From contig JAJACI010000007.1 in assembly GCA_022601595.1 (NCBI GenBank), positions 1-46,470 of the forward strand: a DNA stretch of 46,470 nt. The letters run 5' to 3'. This document shows, in pieces, positions 1-7,390 of this stretch. The position numbers and the translations under genes were made by a program. Position 1 is the stretch's first letter; every line of letters begins with the position of its first letter. The notes below the pieces were generated by a model, which worked only from the letters and a program-made list of their open reading frames with translations, did not search any database and was not told the origin of the DNA. The DNA is from Chlamydiia bacterium. GTDB lineage: Bacteria > Chlamydiota > Chlamydiia > Chlamydiales > 2-12-FULL-49-11.

Positions 1-77
1 TGAGATCTTTCCTATTTCGGACCTGACGTGTATATGAGATACTCTAAGGTCCGAAATAGTGGAAGAGATCCCTAAAA
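1..77. repeat. Long imperfect hairpin H1a (first copy)
   Basis: An inverted repeat with arms TATTTCGGACC and GGTCCGAAATA encloses the shared head: TGAC, then inner arm GTGTAT, loop ATGAG, inner arm ATACTC, then TAA. The outer arm GATC...TTCC pairs imperfectly with GGAAGAGATC. All 77 bases recur unchanged at 217-293. The element starts at the window edge, so its left arm may extend further. Function unknown. Confidence 0.85.
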
Positions 78-87
78 CAGCAAGACT

Positions 88-201
88 CTTAGGGCGTTTG
101 TTTTGGGATAGATTTTTTATATTCCTAGCCGATAGTGTGCATGTGGCACTCGGAGGCTAGGAATGTAGAAAAGATGCCCAAAACAATAGCGGTTTCCTAA
201 G
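88..201. repeat. Long imperfect hairpin H2, different stem with the same head
   Basis: The arms ATTCCTAGCC (121-130) and GGCTAGGAAT (155-164) extend outward through GTTTTGGG/CCCAAAAC (100-107 and 177-184) and CTTAGG/CCTAAG (88-93 and 196-201). The head is GATA, inner arm GTGTGC (135-140), loop ATGTG, inner arm GCACTC (146-151), then GGA. The stem sequence is unrelated to H1, but head size and layout match. Confidence 0.85.
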
Positions 202-303
202 GATGGTTTTTTAAGGTGAGATCTTTCCTATTTCGGACCTGACGTGTATATGAGATACTCTAAGGTCCGAAATAGTGGAAGAGATCCCTAAAAAAACCCA
301 TCC
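201..303. repeat. Long imperfect hairpin H1b (second copy), next to the argS stop
   Basis: This contains an exact 77-base copy of 1-77 (217-293), and its stem can be followed further out: GGATGG at 201-206 pairs with CCATCC at 298-303, with AT-rich arms between. The head is at 240-263 (GTGTAT 244-249, loop 250-254, ATACTC 255-260). It begins 8 bases beyond the argS stop codon and could be part of the argS transcript, but there is no U-run after the hairpin of the kind an intrinsic terminator has. Confidence 0.85.
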
Positions 304-311
304 TACTAGAT

Positions 312-2039
312 TTACATTTTGTTGATGGTGCAAATGCCTAGAATACGGAGGCCTTTTTGTATGTGCTGCCCTGTAAGCTCTGAGAGCTGCAATCTTGAAT
401 TCATATTTGGATCGCCTGTTACTTGGCAGTCTCTGAAGAAGATGTTGAATTTTTCTGCTAGGTGGAAAAGGTATTCGGTTAGGTGATTGGGCAGAAGATC
501 TTCTTTCATTTTATGTAATATTTCACCAAAGCGAATGAGGTGAAGAATGAGTGCTCTTTCCGATGGGTGGGAGATTTTTATTTTTTCCTTCTGAATCGAT
601 TCTAGTGTGATATTAGCTTTTCTTTTGATACTTTGTATTCTTACGTAGGCGTAGAGGATAAAGGAGGCGGTATTTCCTTCAAAGCGGAGCATTCGATCGT
701 AGCTAAAGGTGTAGTCTTTGATTCTATTAGAAGAGAGGTCTGCGTATTTAACCGCTGATATTCCTAGTACTTTTGCGATCTCGTAATTATCTTCTATTCC
801 CCTCTCATCAAGCAGGGCTTTTGCTCTGATCACCGCTTCATCCAAAAGGTCTGATAACCTTTCTGTCTCACCAGAGCGGGTTTTGTATTTTTTTCCGTCA
901 GGTGAGAGAACTAAACCAAAAGGAACGTGATCAAAGCGAACTTTTTTCTCATCGATATAGCCCACTAAAGATGCTGCTTTGTGAACCATTGCAAAGTGCA
1001 TTTTCTGTCCGAGATCGGTAATGACAATAATTCGTTTGGCAGCATCCTCATCCACTCGGTAATGAAATGCAGCAAGATCGGTGGTTGCGTAATTAAAGCC
1101 GCCATCCCCTTTTTGGATAATCAAAGGGAGGATATCGCCATCTTTATTTTTAAAGCCTTCCATGAAAACGCATTCAGCGCCAGCATCTTTTTTAGATAAT
1201 CCCTTAGCTTTGAAATCATCCACTACTTTTTGAAGAATAGGATTGTAAAATGATTCCCCTCTTTCCTCAATATGCACATCAAGTATATCATATATTTCTT
1301 GGAATCCCTTTCTAGATATCTCGCACAGAGCCTTCCAAGCAGCCACAGATCCCTCGTCTCCAGACTGAAGCTTTACCACCTCTTCTCGAGCAACCGTTTT
1401 AAAAGCATCATCTTGATCAAATTTCTTTTTAGAAGCTTTATACCAAGCTACAAGCATCTCTATATCGCAGTTATTATCCTTTTTAAGTGCTTCAGGATGG
1501 TACTTTTTCAAATAAGAGATTAGCATTCCAAACTGGGTTCCAAAATCGCCCACATGATTTAAGCGAAGCACCTCATATCCTAAAAATTCCATCAGCCGGG
1601 CAATCGCATCCCCAATAATGGTGGAGCGAAGATGACCTACATGCATCATTTTTGCAATATTTGGGGAAGAGAACTCAACAATCACCTTTTCTCTTTTGAC
1701 TTTTGGCACAAGCAAATCGTTTGACTCTTTACAGTCATTTGCCCAGCGGTTAAGCATATCTTCTGAAAGGGTCATATTAATAAAGCCAGGGCCAGCAATC
1801 TCCACTTTCTCAAATAATGATTGATTTTTTAACGTTTCAACCGCCTGTTCTGCAATCGCTCGGGGAGATTTTTTCAATTCTTTAGAAAGTTTTAGAGCAA
1901 GGCTGCACTGATAATCCCCAAATTTCAATTCTTTACTCGGATCGATCTCTATTTTCCCAATCTCGCTATCGCAAAAGGAAAAAGCCTCTCTTACCGCCTC
2001 TTCTATTTCCACTATGATTAAATTACCTAATGACTTCAT
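312..2039 (-). CDS. argS: Arginyl-tRNA synthetase
   Basis: 575 residues, the usual size for a class Ia ArgRS. It charges tRNA-Arg with arginine in the cytosol. Visible landmarks are an N-terminal Add1-type region (residues 1-90), the HIGH signature as MHVGHLRSTI (about residues 132-141), the LNHVGDFGTQFGMLI segment that follows it in ArgRS, and the loop GLVLSPDGKKYKTRSG that replaces a canonical KMSK. The C-terminal helical anticodon-binding domain is complete. The gene starts inside the end of the upstream same-strand gene (17-base overlap), so the two are probably cotranscribed. The only tRNA in this window is a tRNA-Arg, far away at 32261. Its 3' flank is the hairpin array at 1-303. Confidence 0.97.
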   Translation of the reverse strand: MKSLGNLIIVEIEEAVREAFSFCDSEIGKIEIDPSKELKFGDYQCSLALKLSKELKKSPRAIAEQAVETLKNQSLFEKVEIAGPGFINMTLSEDMLNRWANDCKESNDLLVPKVKREKVIVEFSSPNIAKMMHVGHLRSTIIGDAIARLMEFLGYEVLRLNHVGDFGTQFGMLISYLKKYHPEALKKDNNCDIEMLVAWYKASKKKFDQDDAFKTVAREEVVKLQSGDEGSVAAWKALCEISRKGFQEIYDILDVHIEERGESFYNPILQKVVDDFKAKGLSKKDAGAECVFMEGFKNKDGDILPLIIQKGDGGFNYATTDLAAFHYRVDEDAAKRIIVITDLGQKMHFAMVHKAASLVGYIDEKKVRFDHVPFGLVLSPDGKKYKTRSGETERLSDLLDEAVIRAKALLDERGIEDNYEIAKVLGISAVKYADLSSNRIKDYTFSYDRMLRFEGNTASFILYAYVRIQSIKRKANITLESIQKEKIKISHPSERALILHLIRFGEILHKMKEDLLPNHLTEYLFHLAEKFNIFFRDCQVTGDPNMNSRLQLSELTGQHIQKGLRILGICTINKM

Positions 2040-3108
2040 TTTCTTTCCTCTTAATTGCCCCTATCATAACCTCTCTTCGAATTTTTGCAACTTTAATTCT
2101 AGCATCATCCTCTCCGTAGAACAGTAAATAATGGTTATCTTTTTTTATCAATGCGGTAGGAAACACAATTTTCCGTTTATTATTGTAAAGATTTTCTTGA
2201 TAAAAAGGGCCTTTCGACCTTCCTGTGACCATAAAAGGCGCCTCTTTAGAAAAAGTACATGCTCCACATATATAGACCTTGCTAGGTAAAGCTGTATAGC
2301 TACGGCGGCCTTTATAGCAAATATGATAGACAGTTAAATATTCACCTAAATCTTGATCAAATAAAGGGGGGCAGCCACCTCGAAGGGGAGAGAACTTGTT
2401 GATAAAGGTATTTTCTGTGCTGGATACAAGGCTTGCTTCCCCTGTTTGCATATCTACTTGTATAACCACATTTTTTGGCTCTAATAAATATACGACATAC
2501 AATTTATTATTATGGGAAAAGGGCATCCAATTTTTCTCTACCCCTTTTGCAACAAAACCTTTGTCAAAAAATTCCTCACCCCCACCAAAAGATAAAGGGA
2601 GGATAGATGCGGCCGTCCAATAGCCATCTTTTTTGATGAGCTTAGCAAGAGTCTGCACGCTTCCACCGCCGCTATGATCGCAAAAGATCATATATACATC
2701 GCCCATATGCTTAAAAAGTCGTGGGTCGGTAACTTTTGTGAACACTCCCTCTTTCCCAGGCAATAACAGCTTCGATCCCCCTATTTGTTTAAAGTTTTCA
2801 TCTATCTCGGCAATTTTAATAACATTTTGTCTCTTTCCTTTGCATTTCAAAATAATATAATCAAAAAAACTTCCCGCTTTCTCTCTGGTTGCAACAAGAT
2901 AGCGATCACCTAAATCGACAACACCAGGATTATACGTACCATAGCCAGAAAGCTCCACATCATATATTTCCTCGATCACAGAGACGCCCTCATATGTCAC
3001 AGAAACAGGCAGTTCACTGGATCTGTGCATAAAAAATAAATAGAAAAAAACAAAGAGGGAGCAGATAACTCCTATTCTTTTAAACATTAAAATAAACACT
3101 TGCCTCAT
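2023..3108 (-). CDS. Membrane-anchored GH130/GH43-like beta-propeller protein
   Basis: 361 residues. One hydrophobic segment at about residues 12-27 follows basic residues and looks like a signal anchor or uncleaved signal peptide, so the rest should lie outside the cytoplasm. The remainder reads like a five-bladed propeller of the GH130/GH43 superfamily: a Tyr-Asn-Pro-Gly segment near 59-62, DPRLF (128-132), EKNWMPF near 190 and SPLRGGCPP near 243, each typical of glycan-binding or phosphorylase-type family members. The exact substrate cannot be read from the sequence; beta-mannosides are a guess from the family. The start at 3108 is favoured by AGGG a few bases upstream; an internal Met at residue 8 has no ribosome site. 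It precedes and overlaps argS. Confidence 0.6.
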   Translation of the reverse strand: MRQVFILMFKRIGVICSLFVFFYLFFMHRSSELPVSVTYEGVSVIEEIYDVELSGYGTYNPGVVDLGDRYLVATREKAGSFFDYIILKCKGKRQNVIKIAEIDENFKQIGGSKLLLPGKEGVFTKVTDPRLFKHMGDVYMIFCDHSGGGSVQTLAKLIKKDGYWTAASILPLSFGGGEEFFDKGFVAKGVEKNWMPFSHNNKLYVVYLLEPKNVVIQVDMQTGEASLVSSTENTFINKFSPLRGGCPPLFDQDLGEYLTVYHICYKGRRSYTALPSKVYICGACTFSKEAPFMVTGRSKGPFYQENLYNNKRKIVFPTALIKKDNHYLLFYGEDDARIKVAKIRREVMIGAIKRKENEVIR

Positions 3109-3185
3109 CTTGCCCTACAAAAAAAAGAAGAATATCTGATAAACCTAGAAAAGGCAAAGGAAAGTCCGCATAATATATAAAGAGG

Positions 3186-3212
3186 TTGCGCTAAAGAGGT
3201 TTTTTTTATAAT
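3186..3212 (+). promoter_or_regulatory. Possible promoter for the DUF2709-tsaE-engB-dnaQ operon
   Basis: TTGCGC (3186-3191) lies 15 bases before TATAAT (3207-3212), with a T-tract in the spacer. The spacing is shorter than the 16-18 norm, so this is tentative. It lies about 35 bases upstream of the start at 3248. Confidence 0.35.
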
Positions 3213-3247
3213 ATATCTTCTAAATTCAATACTATTTAGGTATAACC

Positions 3248-4009
3248 ATGACAAAACTTGCCATTTCCGAAGGGATCTATAAGGATCTTCTCGATTTTGT
3301 TAAAAAAAATCGTAACATAGACCTTATTACTACATACCTCTCATTTCTAGAGATGAAGCATAAATTAAGCCCTACTGTCTTCATGAAAGAGAAAAAAATC
3401 TTTTTAAGCGAAGATCACCTGGTAAAAACCCTTGAAAAGGAAAATAAACTTTCTCGCGAGACAACGATCAAGATACAACTTGGTAAAAAGAGCGTAAACA
3501 GCGAAACTAAAAAAATATATATATGCCCATTCTCTGGGAAAGTCTTTGCAGATAATACGCACCCTAATCCACAAGATGCTATTTATGACTGGGTGTCTAG
3601 ATGCCCTGAAAATACAGAGAGAAAAGATGGCATCCGAGTAAAGAAATTTTATATCTCTGAAGATCCAGAGATCATTAAAAATTACATCTCTCCTCAAACC
3701 AAAGAGCTTTCAAAAACGGTTTTCTCATCTGTTGTTACAGGAAAACTCTTTAATAACAGAAAAGGTGTGGTACAAGACTTATTAGAGAGTCATATCAAGC
3801 ACATCCCAATGAAGCAGGTGACTACTCAGAATAGATTCGAGCTGCATGATGATTTCCTAGAGTTTTTAGAAAGCAATCTTGAAGATGCTAAAGTGTCAAA
3901 TTTTGTAGAAACTCTCTCCGAGCGTGATGAGTTTGATAAATATATCGCAAAATGGGTAGCTGATGCTGAAGAAGAAGAGGAAGCTCCCGAATCTGACGAG
4001 CAAGAGTAA
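3248..4009 (+). CDS. Conserved chlamydial protein, DUF2709 family (CT538-like)
   Basis: 253 residues, soluble, no signal peptide or membrane segment. I assign it to the chlamydia-specific DUF2709 family (CT538 of C. trachomatis) from its overall look and from its position directly before tsaE and the dnaQ-like gene, the same order as CT538-CT537-CT536. The central part has a CPFSGKVFADNTHPNPQDAI segment and a second Val-Thr-Gly-Lys-Leu-Phe-Asn motif near residue 165, suggesting two related halves. The last 15 residues are almost all acidic (EEEEEAPESDEQE). No function is established. It is the first gene of an operon of four and ends 10 bases before tsaE. Confidence 0.7.
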   Translation: MTKLAISEGIYKDLLDFVKKNRNIDLITTYLSFLEMKHKLSPTVFMKEKKIFLSEDHLVKTLEKENKLSRETTIKIQLGKKSVNSETKKIYICPFSGKVFADNTHPNPQDAIYDWVSRCPENTERKDGIRVKKFYISEDPEIIKNYISPQTKELSKTVFSSVVTGKLFNNRKGVVQDLLESHIKHIPMKQVTTQNRFELHDDFLEFLESNLEDAKVSNFVETLSERDEFDKYIAKWVADAEEEEEAPESDEQE

Positions 4010-4019
4010 AGGCCGCTGC

Positions 4020-4436
4020 ATGAATGCTCATAAGCCTTTTACCGCAGTTTTTAACTTAGCAGAGATGGATCTTTTTACAAGCTCTCTTGCAAAAGAGATT
4101 AAAGCAGGGCAGATCATCACTCTTTCAGGGGACTTAGGCGCTGGGAAGACTACATTTACTAAAATGCTTTGCAAGCACCTATCTATTCCCGAAATGATAT
4201 CTAGCCCAACCTATACCTACCTCAATATCTATGATGATAAGGTGGCTCATTTCGATCTCTATCGCCTAAAAAGCTCTGAAGAATTCTTTGGCCTAGGTTT
4301 TGAAGAGTATATCGGCAGCGCGTATATCGTAATCATTGAATGGCCAGAAAAAATCCTTACCTATTTACCAGAAAATACTATTCATATTTGCTGCAAACAT
4401 AGCGGCAATAAAAGGGAGATCTCCATAAATGGCTGA
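4020..4436 (+). CDS. tsaE: tRNA threonylcarbamoyladenosine biosynthesis ATPase TsaE
   Basis: 138 residues from the ATG at 4020, which has an AAAGG ribosome site about 8 bases upstream. A longer frame exists from 3963, but it would overlap the previous gene and add a lysine-rich stretch not typical of the family. TsaE is the ATPase partner of TsaB and TsaD in making t6A37 on ANN-decoding tRNAs. The Walker A motif GDLGAGKTT is at residues 37-45, followed by SSPTYTYLNIY and HFDLYRL, both typical family segments, and IIEWPEK near residue 100. It overlaps engB by 8 bases and matches CT537 (yjeE) in position. Confidence 0.93.
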   Translation: MNAHKPFTAVFNLAEMDLFTSSLAKEIKAGQIITLSGDLGAGKTTFTKMLCKHLSIPEMISSPTYTYLNIYDDKVAHFDLYRLKSSEEFFGLGFEEYIGSAYIVIIEWPEKILTYLPENTIHICCKHSGNKREISING

Positions 4437-5022
4437 ATATTCTTTTGACCGCTGTAAATTCCTCCTCTCTGTAGCAAAAGCGCCCCACTATCCAAAGGAA
4501 GATTTTCCAATTATTGTCTTTGCAGGACGCTCTAATGTAGGTAAATCTTCATTGATCAATCATATGTTCTCTAAAAAGAATCTTGCTCAAACATCCTCTA
4601 CACCAGGAAAGACCGCCTTGATTAATTATTTCCTTATTGGCGATAATCTATACCTTGTAGACCTTCCCGGTTATGGTTTTGCTAGAAAAAGCAAAAGGGA
4701 ACAAAACTCCTGGAAAGATTGGATCTCGCACTTTATTGAAGAAAAATTGGATAAAATTATATTTGCTGTTTTAGTCGACAGCAGGCACCCACCCTTTCCT
4801 AAAGACTTAGAATTGATAGCCTGGCTAAAGGCTCAAGGAAAAAAACCTTTAGTTGTTTTCACAAAAACAGATAAACTAAAGAGAACAGAAAAAAAGAAGC
4901 TCAAAGAGCTGCCTGAACAATTGGAAGGATGTAAAACAGTCCTTTACTCTACAAAAAATTATTCAGGCAAAAAATTACTTATAAACGCAATAAAGGAAAT
5001 ATTAGACCATGGGATCGCTTAA
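4429..5022 (+). CDS. engB: Ribosome-biogenesis GTPase EngB (YihA/YsxC)
   Basis: 197 residues, the normal length for this TrmE-Era-EngA-like GTPase, which acts late in large-subunit assembly. G1 is GRSNVGKSS (residues 33-41), G2 lies in the TSSTPGKT segment, G3 is DLPGYG (about 78-83) and G4 is TKTDK (about 145-149). All nucleotide-binding motifs are intact. It sits between tsaE (8-base overlap) and the dnaQ-like gene (14-base overlap), so translation is probably coupled. This engB insertion is not part of the CT538-CT536 order as I remember it. Confidence 0.95.
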   Translation: MAEYSFDRCKFLLSVAKAPHYPKEDFPIIVFAGRSNVGKSSLINHMFSKKNLAQTSSTPGKTALINYFLIGDNLYLVDLPGYGFARKSKREQNSWKDWISHFIEEKLDKIIFAVLVDSRHPPFPKDLELIAWLKAQGKKPLVVFTKTDKLKRTEKKKLKELPEQLEGCKTVLYSTKNYSGKKLLINAIKEILDHGIA

Positions 5023-5758
5023 AACAGATACACTGATTTGCCTTGACTGCGAAACAACAGGACTGGACACGGAAAATGATGAAATCATCGAACTTGCTAT
5101 TGTAAAATTTACCTTAGAAAAAGAAATAGATAGCCTCGACTTGTTAATCGATCCAAAACGTCTTATCCCTGAAGAGTCGATTGCTATCCACCATATTACC
5201 GATGAAATGGTAAAGGGCAAACCCTATATCGAGGACGTTTTAGATGAGGCAGTGGCGCTTATTGGGAAATACCCTATTATGGGCCATAATGTTGGTTTTG
5301 ATATCCGCATTATTGAGGCCGCTCTTCGTCGTCATAATCATTCAAAATCTATCACTTCTAACCCTGTAATCGACACGCTCCGCCTAGCACGTCTTTATGG
5401 CGAGTCACCTAAAAACTCTCTAGAGGTTTTAAGAGAACATTTTAACATCCCTGAAGAAGGTGCACATAGAGCTATGAACGATGTAATTGTAAACATCAAA
5501 GTTTTCGAAAGACTTGCCTACGGCTTTAAAACAACCCATGAGATGCTAAAAAGATTAGAGCGGCCAATTACCATGAAAACCTTTCCTTTTGGTAAATATA
5601 GAGGTTTGTATTTTCGTGAAATTCCTATCGACTACCTCCATTGGGCAGGTCACCAGAATTTTGATGAAGATCTACTCCACTCTATTAATCAGGAAAGAAA
5701 GAGGAGAAGAAAACAAAAGCCTTTCTTTGAATCATCCAATCCATTCAAAGATCTGTAA
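5009..5758 (+). CDS. dnaQ: DnaQ-like DEDDh 3'-5' exonuclease with C-terminal DUF3820 domain
   Basis: 249 residues. Residues 8-170 are a DnaQ-type exonuclease: D13 and E15 in the CLDCETTGLD motif, HNVGFDIRII near residue 93-102, and HRAMNDV near 152-158 give a full DEDDh set, so it should be active. Residues about 188-235 hold the FPFGKYRGLYFREIPIDYL pattern of DUF3820, a small domain often appended to such exonucleases. It corresponds to CT536 (dnaQ_1). Whether it is the proofreading epsilon subunit of DNA polymerase III or a separate repair/RNA exonuclease cannot be told from this window. The ATG lies inside the engB end; the stop TAA touches a degenerate MITE A copy. Confidence 0.85.
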   Translation: MGSLKTDTLICLDCETTGLDTENDEIIELAIVKFTLEKEIDSLDLLIDPKRLIPEESIAIHHITDEMVKGKPYIEDVLDEAVALIGKYPIMGHNVGFDIRIIEAALRRHNHSKSITSNPVIDTLRLARLYGESPKNSLEVLREHFNIPEEGAHRAMNDVIVNIKVFERLAYGFKTTHEMLKRLERPITMKTFPFGKYRGLYFREIPIDYLHWAGHQNFDEDLLHSINQERKRRRKQKPFFESSNPFKDL

Positions 5759-5903
5759 AGGTGTAGTTTACTTATAAATGAGATTTTTCGCGGTGCCTCA
5801 GCCCTACAGGGCTGAGCCTTACTCCAAAATAGGGTGTATTCGAGCAATCTGAAGAAACTCTAAAAAGTGTAGTTTATCAGAGTCTCCTTTATCAGAGTCT
5901 CCT
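5757..5903 (-). repeat. MITE-like element A1 (degenerate copy)
   Basis: This is the inverted, diverged relative of the 162-bp elements at 28795, 34542 and 45326. It keeps the ACTCCAAAATAGG block, the central hairpin and the terminal GTTTATCAGAGTCTCC, the last as two 16-bp tandem units (5873-5904). The central hairpin is CAGCCCTACAGGGCTG here and CATCCCTGTAGGGATG elsewhere, so both arms changed together. The left end is poorly preserved. No coding capacity. Confidence 0.7.
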
Positions 5904-5977
5904 TAAACTGCTATTGTATTTTAAATAAAAAACGATTACGATTTTTATTTTCTTAGACTTGAAAAGGATAAAATAAA

Positions 5978-7180
5978 ATGCTTCAAGATAAAAATTTTAA
6001 AACTCTTACGACCCTTCACCTTAAAGATAAAAAGGTTCTGGTAAGAGTAGACTATAATGTTCCTTTAGATAGCGATGGGAACATTACCGATGACTCAAGA
6101 ATTACATCATCTCTATCTACTATAAAATATATCTTAGAATCTGGCGCCTCTTGCATTTTAGTAAGTCATTTAGGAAGGCCCGGCGGGCGTTTTATCCCAT
6201 CCCTTTCCCTCGCAGGCGTTGCAAGTCATCTATCTTCTCTTCTTGGGGTTGATGTAGGCCTCTCCCCACCTGAATATGCAAGTACTACTAAAAAACTTGC
6301 CGATCGATTACGTCCTGGTGAGCTATTACTTTTGGAAAATGTTCGCTTTCATCCCGGAGAAGAGCATCCTGAAAAGCATCCTGAATTTATTGATTTCCTT
6401 TGTAATCTTGCAGATATCTATATTAGCGATGCATTCGGCACCCTCCACAGAAAGCATGCATCTACCTATTTTGTACCGGAAGGATATGAAATTAAAGGGG
6501 CAGGTTTTTTAGTAGAGAAAGAAATTTTAGTGTTGCAAAATCTTTTAGGGCAGGCAGAAAGACCTTTTTATGCCATTATTGGAGGAGCAAAAGTCTCAAC
6601 CAAGATAGGAATCTTAGAATCTTTATTGGGCCGTATTGATGGACTGGTAATATCAGGCGCTATGTCATTCACCTTTCTTGCTGCACTAGGCTATAAGGTT
6701 GGAAATTCTCTTGTTGACCATGCACACATCGATACTGCAAAGCAATTAATTAAAAAATGCAAGTCTAAAGGCGTTGCCCTGCACCTTCCTGCAGATATTA
6801 TTATCGCCCAATCACTATCTGGAGAAGCAGAGACATCTATTGTTTCTATAGAAGAAGGGGTTGACGATGGTTACATTGGTGCAGATATTGGGCCAAGAAC
6901 AGTTACCGAGTTAAAAGAGACTCTTGCAAAAGCTAAAACCATTTTCTGGAATGGTCCGTTTGGTGTATTTGAACTAGAACCCTTTAAACAGGGAACCACC
7001 GCTATGGCACAGTACCTTTCAGAAAGCCGTGCTATGACGATCGTTGGAGGGGGAGATACCGCATCTGCTGCCCACATGGCTCCTAAATGGAAAAAATTCA
7101 CCCATATCTCCACAGGCGGCGGGGCTACCTTAGAATTTATTGAGAAAGGGACTTTACCTGGTATAGAAATTTTGAAATAA
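5978..7180 (+). CDS. pgk: Phosphoglycerate kinase
   Basis: 400 residues, standard for the family. It transfers the acyl phosphate of 1,3-bisphosphoglycerate to ADP, an ATP-yielding step of glycolysis. Motifs in order: VLVRVDYNVPL near the N-terminus, SHLGRPGG, LLENVRFHPGEE, SDAFGTLHRKHAST (substrate-binding basic residues), GGAKVSTKIG at the hinge, FWNGPFGVFE, and the nucleotide-binding VGGGDTASAA and STGGGATLEF near the C-terminus. All are intact. AAAAGGA upstream of the ATG is a plausible ribosome site. It stands alone, after MITE A1 and before the transporter gene. With eno (27460) it shows that the lower half of glycolysis is kept. Confidence 0.97.
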   Translation: MLQDKNFKTLTTLHLKDKKVLVRVDYNVPLDSDGNITDDSRITSSLSTIKYILESGASCILVSHLGRPGGRFIPSLSLAGVASHLSSLLGVDVGLSPPEYASTTKKLADRLRPGELLLLENVRFHPGEEHPEKHPEFIDFLCNLADIYISDAFGTLHRKHASTYFVPEGYEIKGAGFLVEKEILVLQNLLGQAERPFYAIIGGAKVSTKIGILESLLGRIDGLVISGAMSFTFLAALGYKVGNSLVDHAHIDTAKQLIKKCKSKGVALHLPADIIIAQSLSGEAETSIVSIEEGVDDGYIGADIGPRTVTELKETLAKAKTIFWNGPFGVFELEPFKQGTTAMAQYLSESRAMTIVGGGDTASAAHMAPKWKKFTHISTGGGATLEFIEKGTLPGIEILK

Positions 7181-7186
7181 GATTCC

Positions 7187-7214
7187 TTGCTTAATATGTA
7201 AACTCAGGTATAAT
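7187..7214 (+). promoter_or_regulatory. Promoter upstream of the nucleotide transporter
   Basis: TTGCTT (7187-7192), a 16-base spacer and TATAAT (7209-7214) make a good sigma66/sigma70-type promoter. It predicts a leader of about 170 bases before the ATG at 7391, which contains two copies of TTTTACTCGAA and a small GAGAT/ATCTC hairpin. Confidence 0.6.
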
Positions 7215-7390
7215 GGATGTATGCTTTACGAGATGAGATCTCTAGACTAACAACAACTCTATATTAGAGAATATTTTGAAGATTAGAATAAAAAATTTCC
7301 CTTCTTTATCTTTCTTATTGCAAAGCAATATTCTTTTACTCGAAAGCAAATCATTTTTTTACACATCTAACATTTTACTCGAAGGTTTTC

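Noticed and set aside
1-303. CRISPR array
   Set aside because: There are only two identical units and the space between them is itself a hairpin related to the repeats; no short regular repeats and no cas genes.
1-303. Integron attC sites
   Set aside because: Variable-stem hairpins suggested this, but I see no GTTRRRY/RYYYAAC end boxes at the stem bases, no integrase, and the conserved part is the head rather than the base.
201-303. Intrinsic terminator of argS
   Set aside because: Strong stem in the right place, but no T-run follows it on the minus strand, and the same head occurs beside a tRNA and inside an array.
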